From an uncultured Eubacteriales bacterium (GTDB lineage Bacteria; Bacillota; Clostridia; Christensenellales; Aristaeellaceae): a stretch of DNA of 64,000 nt. Numbering within the stretch: the first letter of the stretch is position 1; every line of letters starts with the position of its first letter. The DNA lies in assembly GCA_902765305.1 (NCBI GenBank), contig CACWZI010000010.1, forward strand, positions 1 to 64,000. The letters are read 5' to 3'. Positions 32,488 through 40,534 of this stretch are shown here, one piece after another. Under the pieces are notes generated by a model. The model was not told the origin of the DNA and ran no database searches. It was given only the letters and a program-made list of their open reading frames with translations. The position numbers were made by a program, and so were the translations under genes.

Positions 32488-33885
32488 CGTTTCCATGCGC
32501 GCTTCCCGCGTCGTCAGGTTCCTCAGCCACCGCTCCTTCTTCAGCCAGAAGTGGAACACCACCACCTTGATCACGTCCACCAGCTTGACCCCGCAGTACA
32601 GCACCACCGGCCCCACGTCGGTGAGCAGCGCCAGCGCAAAGACCATCGGGATCATCACGAAGATGGTGAGCCCCGCGTCGGTGTAGGCGCCCATGGCCGT
32701 GTCACCGCCGGCGCGGGCGATGGCCTGCTGGGTGTTCATGTACAGCCAGGGCACCATGAAAAGCGACATCGTGAACACCATGTCCCGGCAGATCCGGATG
32801 GCGCTGTCGCTGAGACGGCTGAATACCACGGGCACCAGCAGCGTGGTGGCGCAGCCAAAGCCCGTCATCACGACCCCGAACACCGCCGAGCCGGAAAGCA
32901 GCCAGGTCTTTTCCTGGCGGGCCCGCTGAAGATCGCCCTCGCCGAGGGTCTTGCCCAGCAGCACGCCCGCGGCGGAGTAGACGCCGCCGAAGGCCACAAA
33001 GTACAGGTTGGCGATGGCGAAGCTGGAGGCCATGCCCGAGACCACGTCCGCGCCGCCCCTGCCGTTGTACAGCGCCGTGGTCACCGTCTCCGACATCACC
33101 CAGACCATCTCACAGAACAGAACCAGGGCGCCCTTTCTGAGGATCTGCCTGAACAGCACGCCGTCGATCTTGGGAAGGTCCGCGATCCGCACCGCGAAGG
33201 CGGGTTTTGTGCGGAAATATACCCCGATGAAGAGCACGAGCTCCAATATCCGGGCGATGACCGTGGCCAGCGCCGCGCCGCGCACGCCCAGCCGGGGAAA
33301 GCCCAGGTTTCCGTAGATCAGCAGCCAGTTGAACAGCGTGTTGGTCAGCGTGGCGATGACGGTCACCACCAGCGGCGTCTTGACCTGGCCGAGGTCCCTC
33401 AGGGAGCTTGCGATGCAGACCGACACCGTCATCGGTATGCCGTTCCAGAACATGATGCGGATGTACTGAACCGCCTCGTCCAGGATCAGCTCGGCCTGGG
33501 TATTGCCGATCAGCATCAGCGAGAGCACCTGTCGGGGAAAGACCAGGGTGACCAGGAAATAGGGGATGAACGCCGCCATGCCCGCCGCCAGCTTGAAGCG
33601 GAACGCCTGGCCCATGCCCGCCGGGTCCTTCGCGCCGAAGAACTGGGTCATGAATATGCCGCCGGACATGCAGATGGCGTTCAGAAACACCATGAACACG
33701 AACAGCACCTGCCCGGCCACGTTTACGCCGGACATGCAGACGTCCCCGAGCCCGGAGACCATGAAGTTGTCGATCAGCGAAACCAGGCTCTGTATCAGCT
33801 GCTGCAGCATGATCGGCACCGCGATGGCCAGCGCCCCGCGGTAAAACTCTGCCGGGCCAAAGAGACGCTTCTTCTCAATCACCAT
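32482..33885 (-). CDS. MATE-family efflux transporter
   Basis: 467 residues with about twelve membrane helices, in two related halves (FYRGALAIAVPIMLQQLIQSLVSLIDNFMVSGLG and the second near LVLFCEMVWVMSETV). MATE proteins export cationic drugs or metabolites in exchange for Na+ or H+. The ATG at 33885 starts MVIEKKRLF; a GGGGA run is eight bases upstream. A 34026 start would add an unlikely charged leader. It has a consensus promoter about 190 bases upstream and a long structured leader. Confidence 0.9.
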   Translation of the reverse strand: MVIEKKRLFGPAEFYRGALAIAVPIMLQQLIQSLVSLIDNFMVSGLGDVCMSGVNVAGQVLFVFMVFLNAICMSGGIFMTQFFGAKDPAGMGQAFRFKLAAGMAAFIPYFLVTLVFPRQVLSLMLIGNTQAELILDEAVQYIRIMFWNGIPMTVSVCIASSLRDLGQVKTPLVVTVIATLTNTLFNWLLIYGNLGFPRLGVRGAALATVIARILELVLFIGVYFRTKPAFAVRIADLPKIDGVLFRQILRKGALVLFCEMVWVMSETVTTALYNGRGGADVVSGMASSFAIANLYFVAFGGVYSAAGVLLGKTLGEGDLQRARQEKTWLLSGSAVFGVVMTGFGCATTLLVPVVFSRLSDSAIRICRDMVFTMSLFMVPWLYMNTQQAIARAGGDTAMGAYTDAGLTIFVMIPMVFALALLTDVGPVVLYCGVKLVDVIKVVVFHFWLKKERWLRNLTTREARMETP

Positions 33886-34066
33886 AAAAGAATCCCCAAT
33901 ACAGCGGTCGTAACAGGATTGGCCAGCGCGCAGGGAAAGCGCTCTGGTCACGGTTGCCTGAGGCCGCAGGATATTTTCCCGAACACGCTGTGAGAACCAA
34001 CCGTAGCGGCGGCGATCAGCCGCCACCGCTGTATTTCCTACACACGCTGTGAATGAACGAAATAAT
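33886..34066 (-). promoter_or_regulatory. Long structured leader of the MATE gene
   Basis: Reading on the minus strand, the motif TCACAGCGTGT followed after three bases by GGAAA(A)TA occurs twice (centred near 34045 and 33985). Between them is a strong hairpin, AGCGGTGGCGGC/CGCCGCCGCT. A tandem motif in the leader of an exporter could be regulatory, but it does not match any riboswitch I know. The rest of 33886-34435 contains no supported gene. Confidence 0.35.
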
Positions 34067-34073
34067 AAATGTC

Positions 34074-34102
34074 ATTATAGCGAAAGCCGATACGGTTGTC
34101 AA
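34074..34102 (-). promoter_or_regulatory. Consensus sigma-A promoter for MATE
   Basis: Minus strand: TTGACA, 17-base spacer, TATAAT; perfect in both boxes and spacing. Confidence 0.88.
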
Positions 34103-34394
34103 GCGGAGCGCTTTGATTTTGGGAAAGCCGGACGTTCCCGAATTGATTGCAATACAGGCATTGTCTATTTTGGGGAAAGAAAAGATGGCGCTCGATATCC
34201 CGGCTTCCATCTGCAAGGGGATGGAGCGCTTCTATTCGATGTTTGGCACATGGAGGGCAGGGTATTCCGAACGAGTAAAGGCCATCAGTGCGGTTCACTG
34301 CAGCCGATACGAAGAATAAAGGGCGTATGCTGGAAGTGCGGCATCCGGTTCTCCGGCGAACAGGGCGAGGCTGTGAATTGAACAGCAATGACAT

Positions 34395-34432
34395 AAAAGA
34401 GATACGATATCATCATCATATCGTATCTCTTT
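34395..34432 (-). terminator. Terminator of tRNA-Trp
   Basis: Perfect 15-bp stem AAAGAGATACGATAT/ATATCGTATCTCTTT with a 7-base loop, ending in a T run on the minus strand, directly after the tRNA. Confidence 0.85.
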
Positions 34433-34435
34433 AAC

Positions 34436-34509
34436 TGGCAGGGGCAGTAAGATTCGAACTCACAACAAAGGTTTTGGAGACCCACGTGTTACCATTACAC
34501 CATGCCCCT
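34436..34509 (-). tRNA. trnW: tRNA-Trp (anticodon CCA)
   Basis: On the minus strand a full cloverleaf can be folded: acceptor AGGGGCA/TGCCCCT, D arm GTGT/ACAC, anticodon loop CTCCAAA (anticodon CCA), T arm GTGAG-TTCGAAT-CTTAC, discriminator G. The 3' CCA is encoded (34436-34438). One mismatch in the first pair of the anticodon stem is tolerable. It has a consensus promoter and its own terminator, a single-gene unit. Confidence 0.96.
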
Positions 34510-34528
34510 ATGTTTTGCGAACAAAGAA

Positions 34529-34557
34529 ATTATACCTCAAAACAGAGGGATTGTCAA
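34529..34557 (-). promoter_or_regulatory. Consensus sigma-A promoter for tRNA-Trp
   Basis: Minus strand: TTGACA, 17-base spacer, TATAAT, 20 bases upstream of the tRNA. Confidence 0.92.
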
Positions 34558-34692
34558 TAGCTTTGATTTTTAAATTTCGCACAAGCAAGATGTGTAATAC
34601 GATAGAATGATATTGTAACGATCCAACAACCGACAAGAAGGTGACAATACCATTCCGTGCAAATTATTAACGAAAGAAATTTTTCATGTTCA

Positions 34693-34721
34693 TTGACTAA
34701 ATACCATTGTCGTTGTATAGT
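34693..34721 (+). promoter_or_regulatory. Sigma-A promoter for the CbiC-like gene
   Basis: TTGACT, 17-base spacer, TATAGT. The region 34558-34692 before it is AT-rich and shows no gene. Confidence 0.75.
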
Positions 34722-34774
34722 TAAAATGAACGGCTGAAAAAGGATGCGCACAGCATAAGCCGTACTGAAATGGA

Positions 34775-35395
34775 GTGGCGGAATTGTTTAAAAGATCTTC
34801 GGGGTTGGATGGCAGGCATCGGAATGGAACCCCATATATGAATCCAAACGTAACCAATATCCTGAAAAAGGTTGAGGAAGAGACCAAGGATCCGGTGCTC
34901 TCCCAGAGCGTGTACTTTGGGCCCACGGCGATGACCCACATTCGCAGGCTGATTGAAATGGGGGGCACGATCATCACGGATACCGTGCTGTTGGCCAACG
35001 ACATCAACACCGGGCTGTTGGGCGATCACGGTACGCAGATCCTGTGCTTTATCGACGATCCCCAGGTGGTCTACCTGGCCGAGCAGCGCCATGTGACCCG
35101 GGCGGAGGTGGCTGTGGACTACGGCCTGGCCGTGACGGGCCCCAAGCTGATGGTGGTGGGCAGCGCCCCCGCCGCGATCAATCGCATCATCAGCCGCCGG
35201 CAGCACGAGCCCCTCAGCGATGTCTGCGTCCTCGCCGCCCCGACGGGCTTTGCCAGCGTCGTACAGATGAAGGAGCGGCTGATGGACAGCGACCTTACCT
35301 CCATCGTCGTGCGCGGAAAAAAGGGCGGCGTTCAGACCACGGCGGCGCTGCTTAACGCCATATTGCGGGATATCGCTGAAAACCCGAACGGCTGA
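34775..35395 (+). CDS. CbiC/CobH-like (precorrin-8X methylmutase fold) protein, probably non-catalytic
   Basis: 206 residues from a GTG; an ATG at 34838 is a possible shorter start. The core matches cobalt-precorrin-8 methylmutase: GGTIITDTVLLANDI, FIDDPQVVYLAEQRHVTRAEVAVDYG, VVGSAPAAINRII, LAAPTGFASVVQMKERLM and VRGKKGGVQTTAALLNAIL. The IHTTAD segment with the catalytic histidine, expected about twelve residues before YFGPTAM, is replaced by KDPVLSQSV, and the N-terminus is shorter than in true CbiC. No other cobalamin gene is in the window. It may therefore bind a tetrapyrrole or other ligand without rearranging it. It has its own promoter and terminator. Confidence 0.72.
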   Translation: MAELFKRSSGLDGRHRNGTPYMNPNVTNILKKVEEETKDPVLSQSVYFGPTAMTHIRRLIEMGGTIITDTVLLANDINTGLLGDHGTQILCFIDDPQVVYLAEQRHVTRAEVAVDYGLAVTGPKLMVVGSAPAAINRIISRRQHEPLSDVCVLAAPTGFASVVQMKERLMDSDLTSIVVRGKKGGVQTTAALLNAILRDIAENPNG

Positions 35396-35397
35396 CC

Positions 35398-35437
35398 CCA
35401 CGGAAAAGCACCCTCTGCGGAGGGTGTTTTTCCGTGG
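35398..35437. terminator. Bidirectional terminator, CbiC-like / HAD
   Basis: 17-bp stem CCACGGAAAAGCACCCT against AGGGTGTTTTTCCGTGG with a 6-base loop. A and T runs lie on both sides, fitting the convergent genes. Confidence 0.85.
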
Positions 35438-35442
35438 GATTT

Positions 35443-36093
35443 TCAGCCCAGTATGAACGATCGCAGTTCCTGTACGCTGGCAAGGGCGTGCGGCACATCC
35501 AGCCCGCCCAGCTCCGAGCGCCTGCGATAGCCCCATGCCACCCAGGCGCAGTCGATGCCGGCGTTGGCTGCGGTCTGTACGTCCGTCTCGCCGTCGCCCA
35601 CGTACAGCGTGCGCCTGGAATTTGCGCCGAGCTGCCGGATGATCCGCAGCGCACCGTCGGGGGCGGGTTTTTTGGGCAGCTCGGGCAACTCGCCCAGTAT
35701 GCAGGCCAGCTTGCCCGGCAGGTGCGCCTCGCACAGGGCCCGGGTGGCGCTGTCCACCTTGTTGGAATTCACCGCCGCCAGTATGCCGGCGTCGCCCATC
35801 GCGTCCAGCAGGGCAGGTATGCCGTCAAAGGGGCGTGTGGACACGTTCACGTGACTCAAATAGTAGTCCTTGAAGTCGGCAAGGGCCTGACGGGAGGCCT
35901 CTTCGCCGGAGCCATCGGGAATCGCGCAGCGCATGGTGTTGGCGATGCCGTTTCCGATCATGCGGCGCACCTCTCCACTCGTGCGCAGGGGAAAGCCCTG
36001 GCGCTCCAGGGCATAATTGACTGCCCGGGTCAGATCATCCAGCGTATCCAGCAGCGTGCCGTCCAGGTCGAATATCACAAGCTCGTACTTCAT
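35443..36093 (-). CDS. HAD-IA hydrolase, phosphoglycolate phosphatase-like
   Basis: 216 residues. Motif I is VIFDLDGTLLDTLDDL, motif II AAVNSNK, motif III lysine in LPKKPAPDG, motif IV TLYVGDGETDVQTAANAGID. The helical cap is of the Gph type. Probably dephosphorylates 2-phosphoglycolate or a related small phosphate; PpaX-like pyrophosphatases look similar. An extended -10 (TGGTATGAT on the minus strand, near 36127) may drive it. Confidence 0.85.
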   Translation of the reverse strand: MKYELVIFDLDGTLLDTLDDLTRAVNYALERQGFPLRTSGEVRRMIGNGIANTMRCAIPDGSGEEASRQALADFKDYYLSHVNVSTRPFDGIPALLDAMGDAGILAAVNSNKVDSATRALCEAHLPGKLACILGELPELPKKPAPDGALRIIRQLGANSRRTLYVGDGETDVQTAANAGIDCAWVAWGYRRRSELGGLDVPHALASVQELRSFILG

Positions 36094-36215
36094 AAGTCCA
36101 TCACCGCGTCCGTTTATTTCCCACTCATCATACCAGATGCGGGGAATGGCAGCAGGACGATAAGGTTAGAATTCTGTTATATAGCAAAACATTCCGTGAC
36201 GAATGCCGCCGGGAA

Positions 36216-36244
36216 TTGAATTTGCCGGAAATATATGGTAGAAT
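36216..36244 (+). promoter_or_regulatory. Sigma-A promoter for the methyltransferase-hslO run
   Basis: TTGAAT, 17-base spacer with CCGGAAA, TAGAAT; 46 bases before the methyltransferase start. Confidence 0.75.
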
Positions 36245-36290
36245 ATAACTTGGTTCAGTATACAGTGTTTATTGCGATGGAGGATGCGCC

Positions 36291-37037
36291 ATGCCAGCCT
36301 ATCAAGCCTTTGCCGGGTTGTACGATGCGCTGATGGACGATGTCGACTACGATGCCTGGGCCGGGTATTACCTGGCTTTGATCGGGCGCATGGGCGTCAC
36401 GCCCCGCACGCTGTGCGACTGCGCCTGCGGCACAGGCGCGATGTCCGTGCGATTTGCCCGGCAGGGCATTAGGGTGACGGGTGTCGATCTGTCCGTCGAC
36501 ATGCTGGAGCTGGCCCGCCAAAAGGCGCTGCAATACGGCGTGCAGGCCATGTTCGTCTGCCAGGATATGTGCGCGCTGGCGCTACCCCGACCGGTGGATG
36601 CGCTGGTTTGCGCCTGCGACGGCGTGAACTACCTGCTGGACGACGACCGGCTCCGGGCTTTTTTTGCCCGCGCGCGGCAGGCCCTGAAGCCGGGCGGCGC
36701 GCTGGCCTTCGACATCTCCTCGGCATATAAACTCAGGAAAACCCTGGGGAACAATTTCTTCGGGGAGGATCGGGGCGACATCGCCTACCTGTGGAGCAAC
36801 CGGTTTGATGAATCGGCGGAGACCGTCACCATGGATCTGACCTTCTTTACCCGGGAGTCGGACGGGCGCTATCGGCGCTTTGACGAGCTTCACGTGCAGA
36901 AGGCCCACGAGCCGGAGCACCTGCTGGCGCTGCTGGCGGAGTGTGGGTTTTCAGGCGCGCAGGTCTTCGGCGACCGGCACTTCAATTTCCCCGGGACGGA
37001 TGAGGCGCGCATTCACATCGCGGCCATCCGGGAATAA
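36291..37037 (+). CDS. Class I SAM-dependent methyltransferase
   Basis: 248 residues. CDCACGTGAMSVRFARQGIRVTGVDLS gives the GxGxG-like SAM loop and the acidic residue at the end of strand two; DALVCACDGVNYLLDDD and ALKPGGALAFDISSAYK are later motifs. A DUF4942-like small-molecule or protein methyltransferase is likely; the substrate is unknown. GGAGG precedes the ATG. Spaced 22 bases from hslO. Confidence 0.85.
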   Translation: MPAYQAFAGLYDALMDDVDYDAWAGYYLALIGRMGVTPRTLCDCACGTGAMSVRFARQGIRVTGVDLSVDMLELARQKALQYGVQAMFVCQDMCALALPRPVDALVCACDGVNYLLDDDRLRAFFARARQALKPGGALAFDISSAYKLRKTLGNNFFGEDRGDIAYLWSNRFDESAETVTMDLTFFTRESDGRYRRFDELHVQKAHEPEHLLALLAECGFSGAQVFGDRHFNFPGTDEARIHIAAIRE

Positions 37038-37059
37038 TATGGATAAGGAGCATTCTTGA

Positions 37060-37953
37060 ATGAGCGTTATGAGTCAGGACGGCATACTGCACATCTCCCT
37101 CCTGGAGGGCCAGGCGAGGGCCATTTTGACGGAGAGCACCCAGGTGGTGCAGCGGGCCAAGGACATCCACGGCCTCTCCAGGATCGCCACTGCGGCGCTG
37201 GGCCGGACGCTGACGGCCACGGCCATGATGGGCAGCATGCTCAAGGGCAGGGACGAGAGCGTCACGACCTCCATCAAGGGCGGCGGCCCCATCGGCACGG
37301 TGTTGGCGGTGGCCGGCGCGGATTGCTCCGTGAAGGGCTATGTGGACAACCCGGCCGTCGATCTGCCCCGCACGGGGCCGAAGCTGCCCGTCGGCGCGGC
37401 GGTGGGCAGGGAGGGCCGCCTGTCCGTCATCAAGGACCTGCGGATGCGGGAGCCCTATGTGGGCCAGGTGAACCTGGTCTCCGGCGAGATCGCCGAGGAC
37501 TTCGCCATGTACTTTACCGCCTCCGAGCAGACCCCGTCATTGGTGTCGCTGGGCGTGCTGGTCAGCGACGAGCGGGTGGAATCCGCCGGCGGCCTGATCG
37601 TGCAGCTGATGCCGGGGGCCAGCGAGGCGGCCATACGCTCCATCGAGGCCAGCGCGGGCATGTTTATGGATATCTCGGGCACAATGAAGGAATATCATCT
37701 GGATGGCGCGGTCAACCAGCTGCTCATGCACCTGCAGCCCCAGGTGCTCGAGCGCCGGGACGTGCGCTATGCCTGCGATTGCAGCCGCGCGCGGGTGGAG
37801 AAGGCGCTGATCACCCTCGGCGCCGAGGAGCTGACCGACATGATCAAGACCCAGCACGGCGCCCAGGTGGATTGCCACTTCTGCAACAAGCGCTATCGCT
37901 TCTCGGAGGACGATCTGCAGGCCCTGCTGAACGCGGCAACCGCGAAACAATAA
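37060..37953 (+). CDS. hslO: Redox-regulated chaperone Hsp33
   Basis: 297 residues. Holdase that is switched on when oxidation releases zinc from its C-terminal cysteines. The zinc centre is visible: YACDCSRARVEKAL (CxC) and DCHFCNKRYRFSEDDL (CxxC). The N-terminal part has TATAMMGSMLKGRDESVTTSIKGGGPIG. AAGGAG precedes the ATG. It heads a run of TPR, HEAT and zinc-ribbon proteins. Confidence 0.95.
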   Translation: MSVMSQDGILHISLLEGQARAILTESTQVVQRAKDIHGLSRIATAALGRTLTATAMMGSMLKGRDESVTTSIKGGGPIGTVLAVAGADCSVKGYVDNPAVDLPRTGPKLPVGAAVGREGRLSVIKDLRMREPYVGQVNLVSGEIAEDFAMYFTASEQTPSLVSLGVLVSDERVESAGGLIVQLMPGASEAAIRSIEASAGMFMDISGTMKEYHLDGAVNQLLMHLQPQVLERRDVRYACDCSRARVEKALITLGAEELTDMIKTQHGAQVDCHFCNKRYRFSEDDLQALLNAATAKQ

Positions 37954-37983
37954 ACCGACTTCGGTATGGATTCAGGAGTTTTG

Positions 37984-39672
37984 ATGGATAGAAATCTCAA
38001 AGTCGTCGCATTCAAGCGGTCCTCGGCCTATGTGCATCACCGCGCCATGATGAACCGCAGGGAAAACAACATCGTGGACGCGCTGGAGCTGATGCGAAGG
38101 GCCGTGGAGGCCGCGCCGGAGAACCGGGAGTATCGCCTGGACCTTGCGGAGCTCTACTGCGAAATGGGGTGCCACGAGCAATCCACTCGGCTGCTGTTGG
38201 ACATGCTGGCGGAGGACGACGGACCCTCGGAGTGCTACTACGGCCTTGCCCTGAACCAGCTGGGCATGAACGACCTCACCGGCGCGCGCCGGTCGCTGAG
38301 CCTTTACAGGCGGCGGGACCCGGAGGGAGCCCACCTGGAGGAGGTGCAGCGGCTGGCGGCGGAGCTGGACTTTTTTGGAGAGCTGACCCATCCGGTCAAC
38401 CGCAAGCTGCACCGGGCCGCCTGCATCGCCAACCGCGCCTGCGACGCCATGAAGGCGGACATGAACGACAAGGCCTGCCGGCTTTTCGAACGCTCACTGG
38501 GAATGTCGCCTGAGCAGAACGACATGCGGGCGCTGTATGCCATGGCGCTGCTGATCTGTGGACGGGGTGAGGAGGCGCTGGCCCAGGCCGGACGGGCGGC
38601 GGAGGGCTATCCGCCATCGGTAAAGGCGCTGTGCGTCAGCGCCCAGGTGTTTGCCCTGTCCGGCGACGCCCGGGCTGCGCGGGCGCTGATCGCCCGGGCC
38701 ATGGGGGAGCGCCCCGAGGGCCAGGACCTGCGGCTGATGATCTATGTGATGGGCGAGCTGGGCATGGACGCCGACGTGGCAAACTACGTGCGCCAGGCCC
38801 TGTGGGAAGCGCCCTTCGACCGGGATCTGCTGCACATGCGGGCGGTGGCGCTGAACCGCACGGGCACGCCGGACAGCCGCGTGGCCCGGTTCTGGGCCCG
38901 CATACTGCGCATCGACCCGGCGGACAGCGTGGCCCAGTTCTACCAGGAGGCGGCGCTGAACGGGCGCCTGAACGAGGACCCGCCGGACTACGGCTACCAG
39001 GTGCCCCGCCGGGAATTCGAGCGCCGGCTGCGGGTGCTGGTGGAGCAGCTGAGCCAGGGCTATGAGCAGCTGGAGGACCGCTGGCGGGAGGACCCCGGCT
39101 TCAGGCAGCTGATGGGCTGGGCGGTGCGGGCGGAGGATCCCCGGCTGAGCCGCGCTGCCATGACCGCCCTGACGACCATCGATCACAGGGAATCGAGGAG
39201 CCTTCTGCGGATGCTGCTGTTCAACGAGGGCGTGCCCGGCGACCTGAAGGTCCATGCCGCGCTGGCGTTGCGCCTGCAGGGGATCGATTCGGAGGCCATC
39301 ATGCCGGCGAAGACCGGCCTCGGACCGGGCTTCATGCCCGACGCCAAGGCCATGATGGATCGGTTGGGGGTGGGTGAGCGCCAGCTGGTGCGCTATGCCG
39401 ACGAGGTGCTCCAGCGGGAGTACGGCATAGCGGCGCTCAGTCACCTGCTGCTGATCTGGTCGGCCTACCGGCAGTTGCGCGGCACGTCGATGGACCCCGT
39501 GCGCTGCGTGGGCGGCGGCGCGGCGGCGCTGGCCTACAGCTACATGCTGGTCTACGGGCCCAAGCCTGACGCCGGCACACTGGCGGAGCAGTTCGTCTGC
39601 GACGCCCGACAGCTGGTGTACTATGCCCGGCGCATCGCCAGTTGCCTGGACAGGATCGCGCGGGAGATTTAA
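37984..39672 (+). CDS. TPR-repeat protein of unknown function
   Basis: 562 residues, cytoplasmic. Several tetratricopeptide-like helix pairs are visible in the N-terminal half (NIVDALELMRRAVEAAPENREYRLDLAELYCEMG; DMRALYAMALLICGRGEEALAQAGRAAEGYP). The C-terminal half is alpha-helical (DSVAQFYQEAALNGRLNEDPPDYGYQVP) with a HEAT-like part. I chose the ATG at 37984 because AGGAG lies five bases upstream; 37966 is also in frame. No enzyme motif. It probably works with the next gene, also a helical-repeat protein. Confidence 0.7.
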   Translation: MDRNLKVVAFKRSSAYVHHRAMMNRRENNIVDALELMRRAVEAAPENREYRLDLAELYCEMGCHEQSTRLLLDMLAEDDGPSECYYGLALNQLGMNDLTGARRSLSLYRRRDPEGAHLEEVQRLAAELDFFGELTHPVNRKLHRAACIANRACDAMKADMNDKACRLFERSLGMSPEQNDMRALYAMALLICGRGEEALAQAGRAAEGYPPSVKALCVSAQVFALSGDARAARALIARAMGERPEGQDLRLMIYVMGELGMDADVANYVRQALWEAPFDRDLLHMRAVALNRTGTPDSRVARFWARILRIDPADSVAQFYQEAALNGRLNEDPPDYGYQVPRREFERRLRVLVEQLSQGYEQLEDRWREDPGFRQLMGWAVRAEDPRLSRAAMTALTTIDHRESRSLLRMLLFNEGVPGDLKVHAALALRLQGIDSEAIMPAKTGLGPGFMPDAKAMMDRLGVGERQLVRYADEVLQREYGIAALSHLLLIWSAYRQLRGTSMDPVRCVGGGAAALAYSYMLVYGPKPDAGTLAEQFVCDARQLVYYARRIASCLDRIAREI

Positions 39673-39686
39673 TAACGGAGAAACTT

Positions 39687-40505
39687 ATGAAGATACACGA
39701 TTTTGACGCCAAGTTCTTTGATTACGCCCGCACCTGGATGGCCATGCACCCCGGCATGACCGAGAAGCAGGTGGAGGACAGCTACAACGAGATCATGCTG
39801 AACTGGCTGAACGCGCCGGCCAAGTGGCTGGACGGGGAAAGACCGGGGGAGTACTTCCTGCGCTACAGCGAACCGAAGGACCTGTTGAAGCTGCTGGAGG
39901 AATACAATAAGCGGGATATCGGCCTGCCGGAGCCTCTGTACAGCCGGGTGGTCAGCGTCGGCCAGAGCTGCGTGCCCGGCCTCATGCGCATCGCGGCGGA
40001 CGGGGACAGGCCTGAATCGCTGCGGGCCACGGCGCTGGCACTGCTGCGGGACATCGGCAGCGACGATGCCCGGGACCTCTACGTCGACCTGGCCTGTAGG
40101 GGCGGCGAGGGGGACGAGATCAGCGAGCTGGCGGCGGACATCCTCTCGGATGGGGACGGCAGCCAGATCGGGGCGCTGCTGGAGCGCTATGACGACGCCG
40201 GAGAATTCGGCCAGCAGCGCATACTGGGCATCTGCGCCAATTTCCCGGGGGATGACCGCATACTCAGCTACATGCTGGACAAGCTCCGCAATCGCCCGGA
40301 TCAGCGTGCGCTGTACGCCTCGTTCCTGGGTAAGCTGGGTGATCCGAGGGCCATCGACGCCATGAAGCCGTTTTTGACCCTGACGGACATCGGCTATCTG
40401 GATTATATCGAGCTGCGCAACGCCATCGAGGAGCTGGGCGGCGATCCGGGCGAGGAGCGCACCTTCTACGGCGACCCGGATTACGAGGCCATGCGCAACA
40501 TCTGA
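39687..40505 (+). CDS. HEAT-like helical-repeat protein
   Basis: 272 residues. The N-terminus (KIHDFDAKFFDYARTWMAMHPGMTEKQVEDSYNEIMLNWLNAPAKWLDGERPGEYF) is distinctive and conserved-looking. After it come HEAT-like helical repeats (LRATALALLRDIGSDDARDLY; ASFLGKLGDPRAIDAMKPFL). No catalytic motif. It begins 14 bases after the TPR gene and is clearly in the same operon. Protein scaffolding is likely but not shown. Confidence 0.65.
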   Translation: MKIHDFDAKFFDYARTWMAMHPGMTEKQVEDSYNEIMLNWLNAPAKWLDGERPGEYFLRYSEPKDLLKLLEEYNKRDIGLPEPLYSRVVSVGQSCVPGLMRIAADGDRPESLRATALALLRDIGSDDARDLYVDLACRGGEGDEISELAADILSDGDGSQIGALLERYDDAGEFGQQRILGICANFPGDDRILSYMLDKLRNRPDQRALYASFLGKLGDPRAIDAMKPFLTLTDIGYLDYIELRNAIEELGGDPGEERTFYGDPDYEAMRNI

Positions 40506-40534
40506 CGCAATCACATCGAAAGGGAGGAAGACCT

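Noticed and set aside
34053..34319. Small frames on both strands between MATE and tRNA-Trp
   Set aside because: The plus-strand 88-codon frame has no ribosome site and crosses the MATE promoter, and the minus-strand frames overlap the leader. No similarity recognised.
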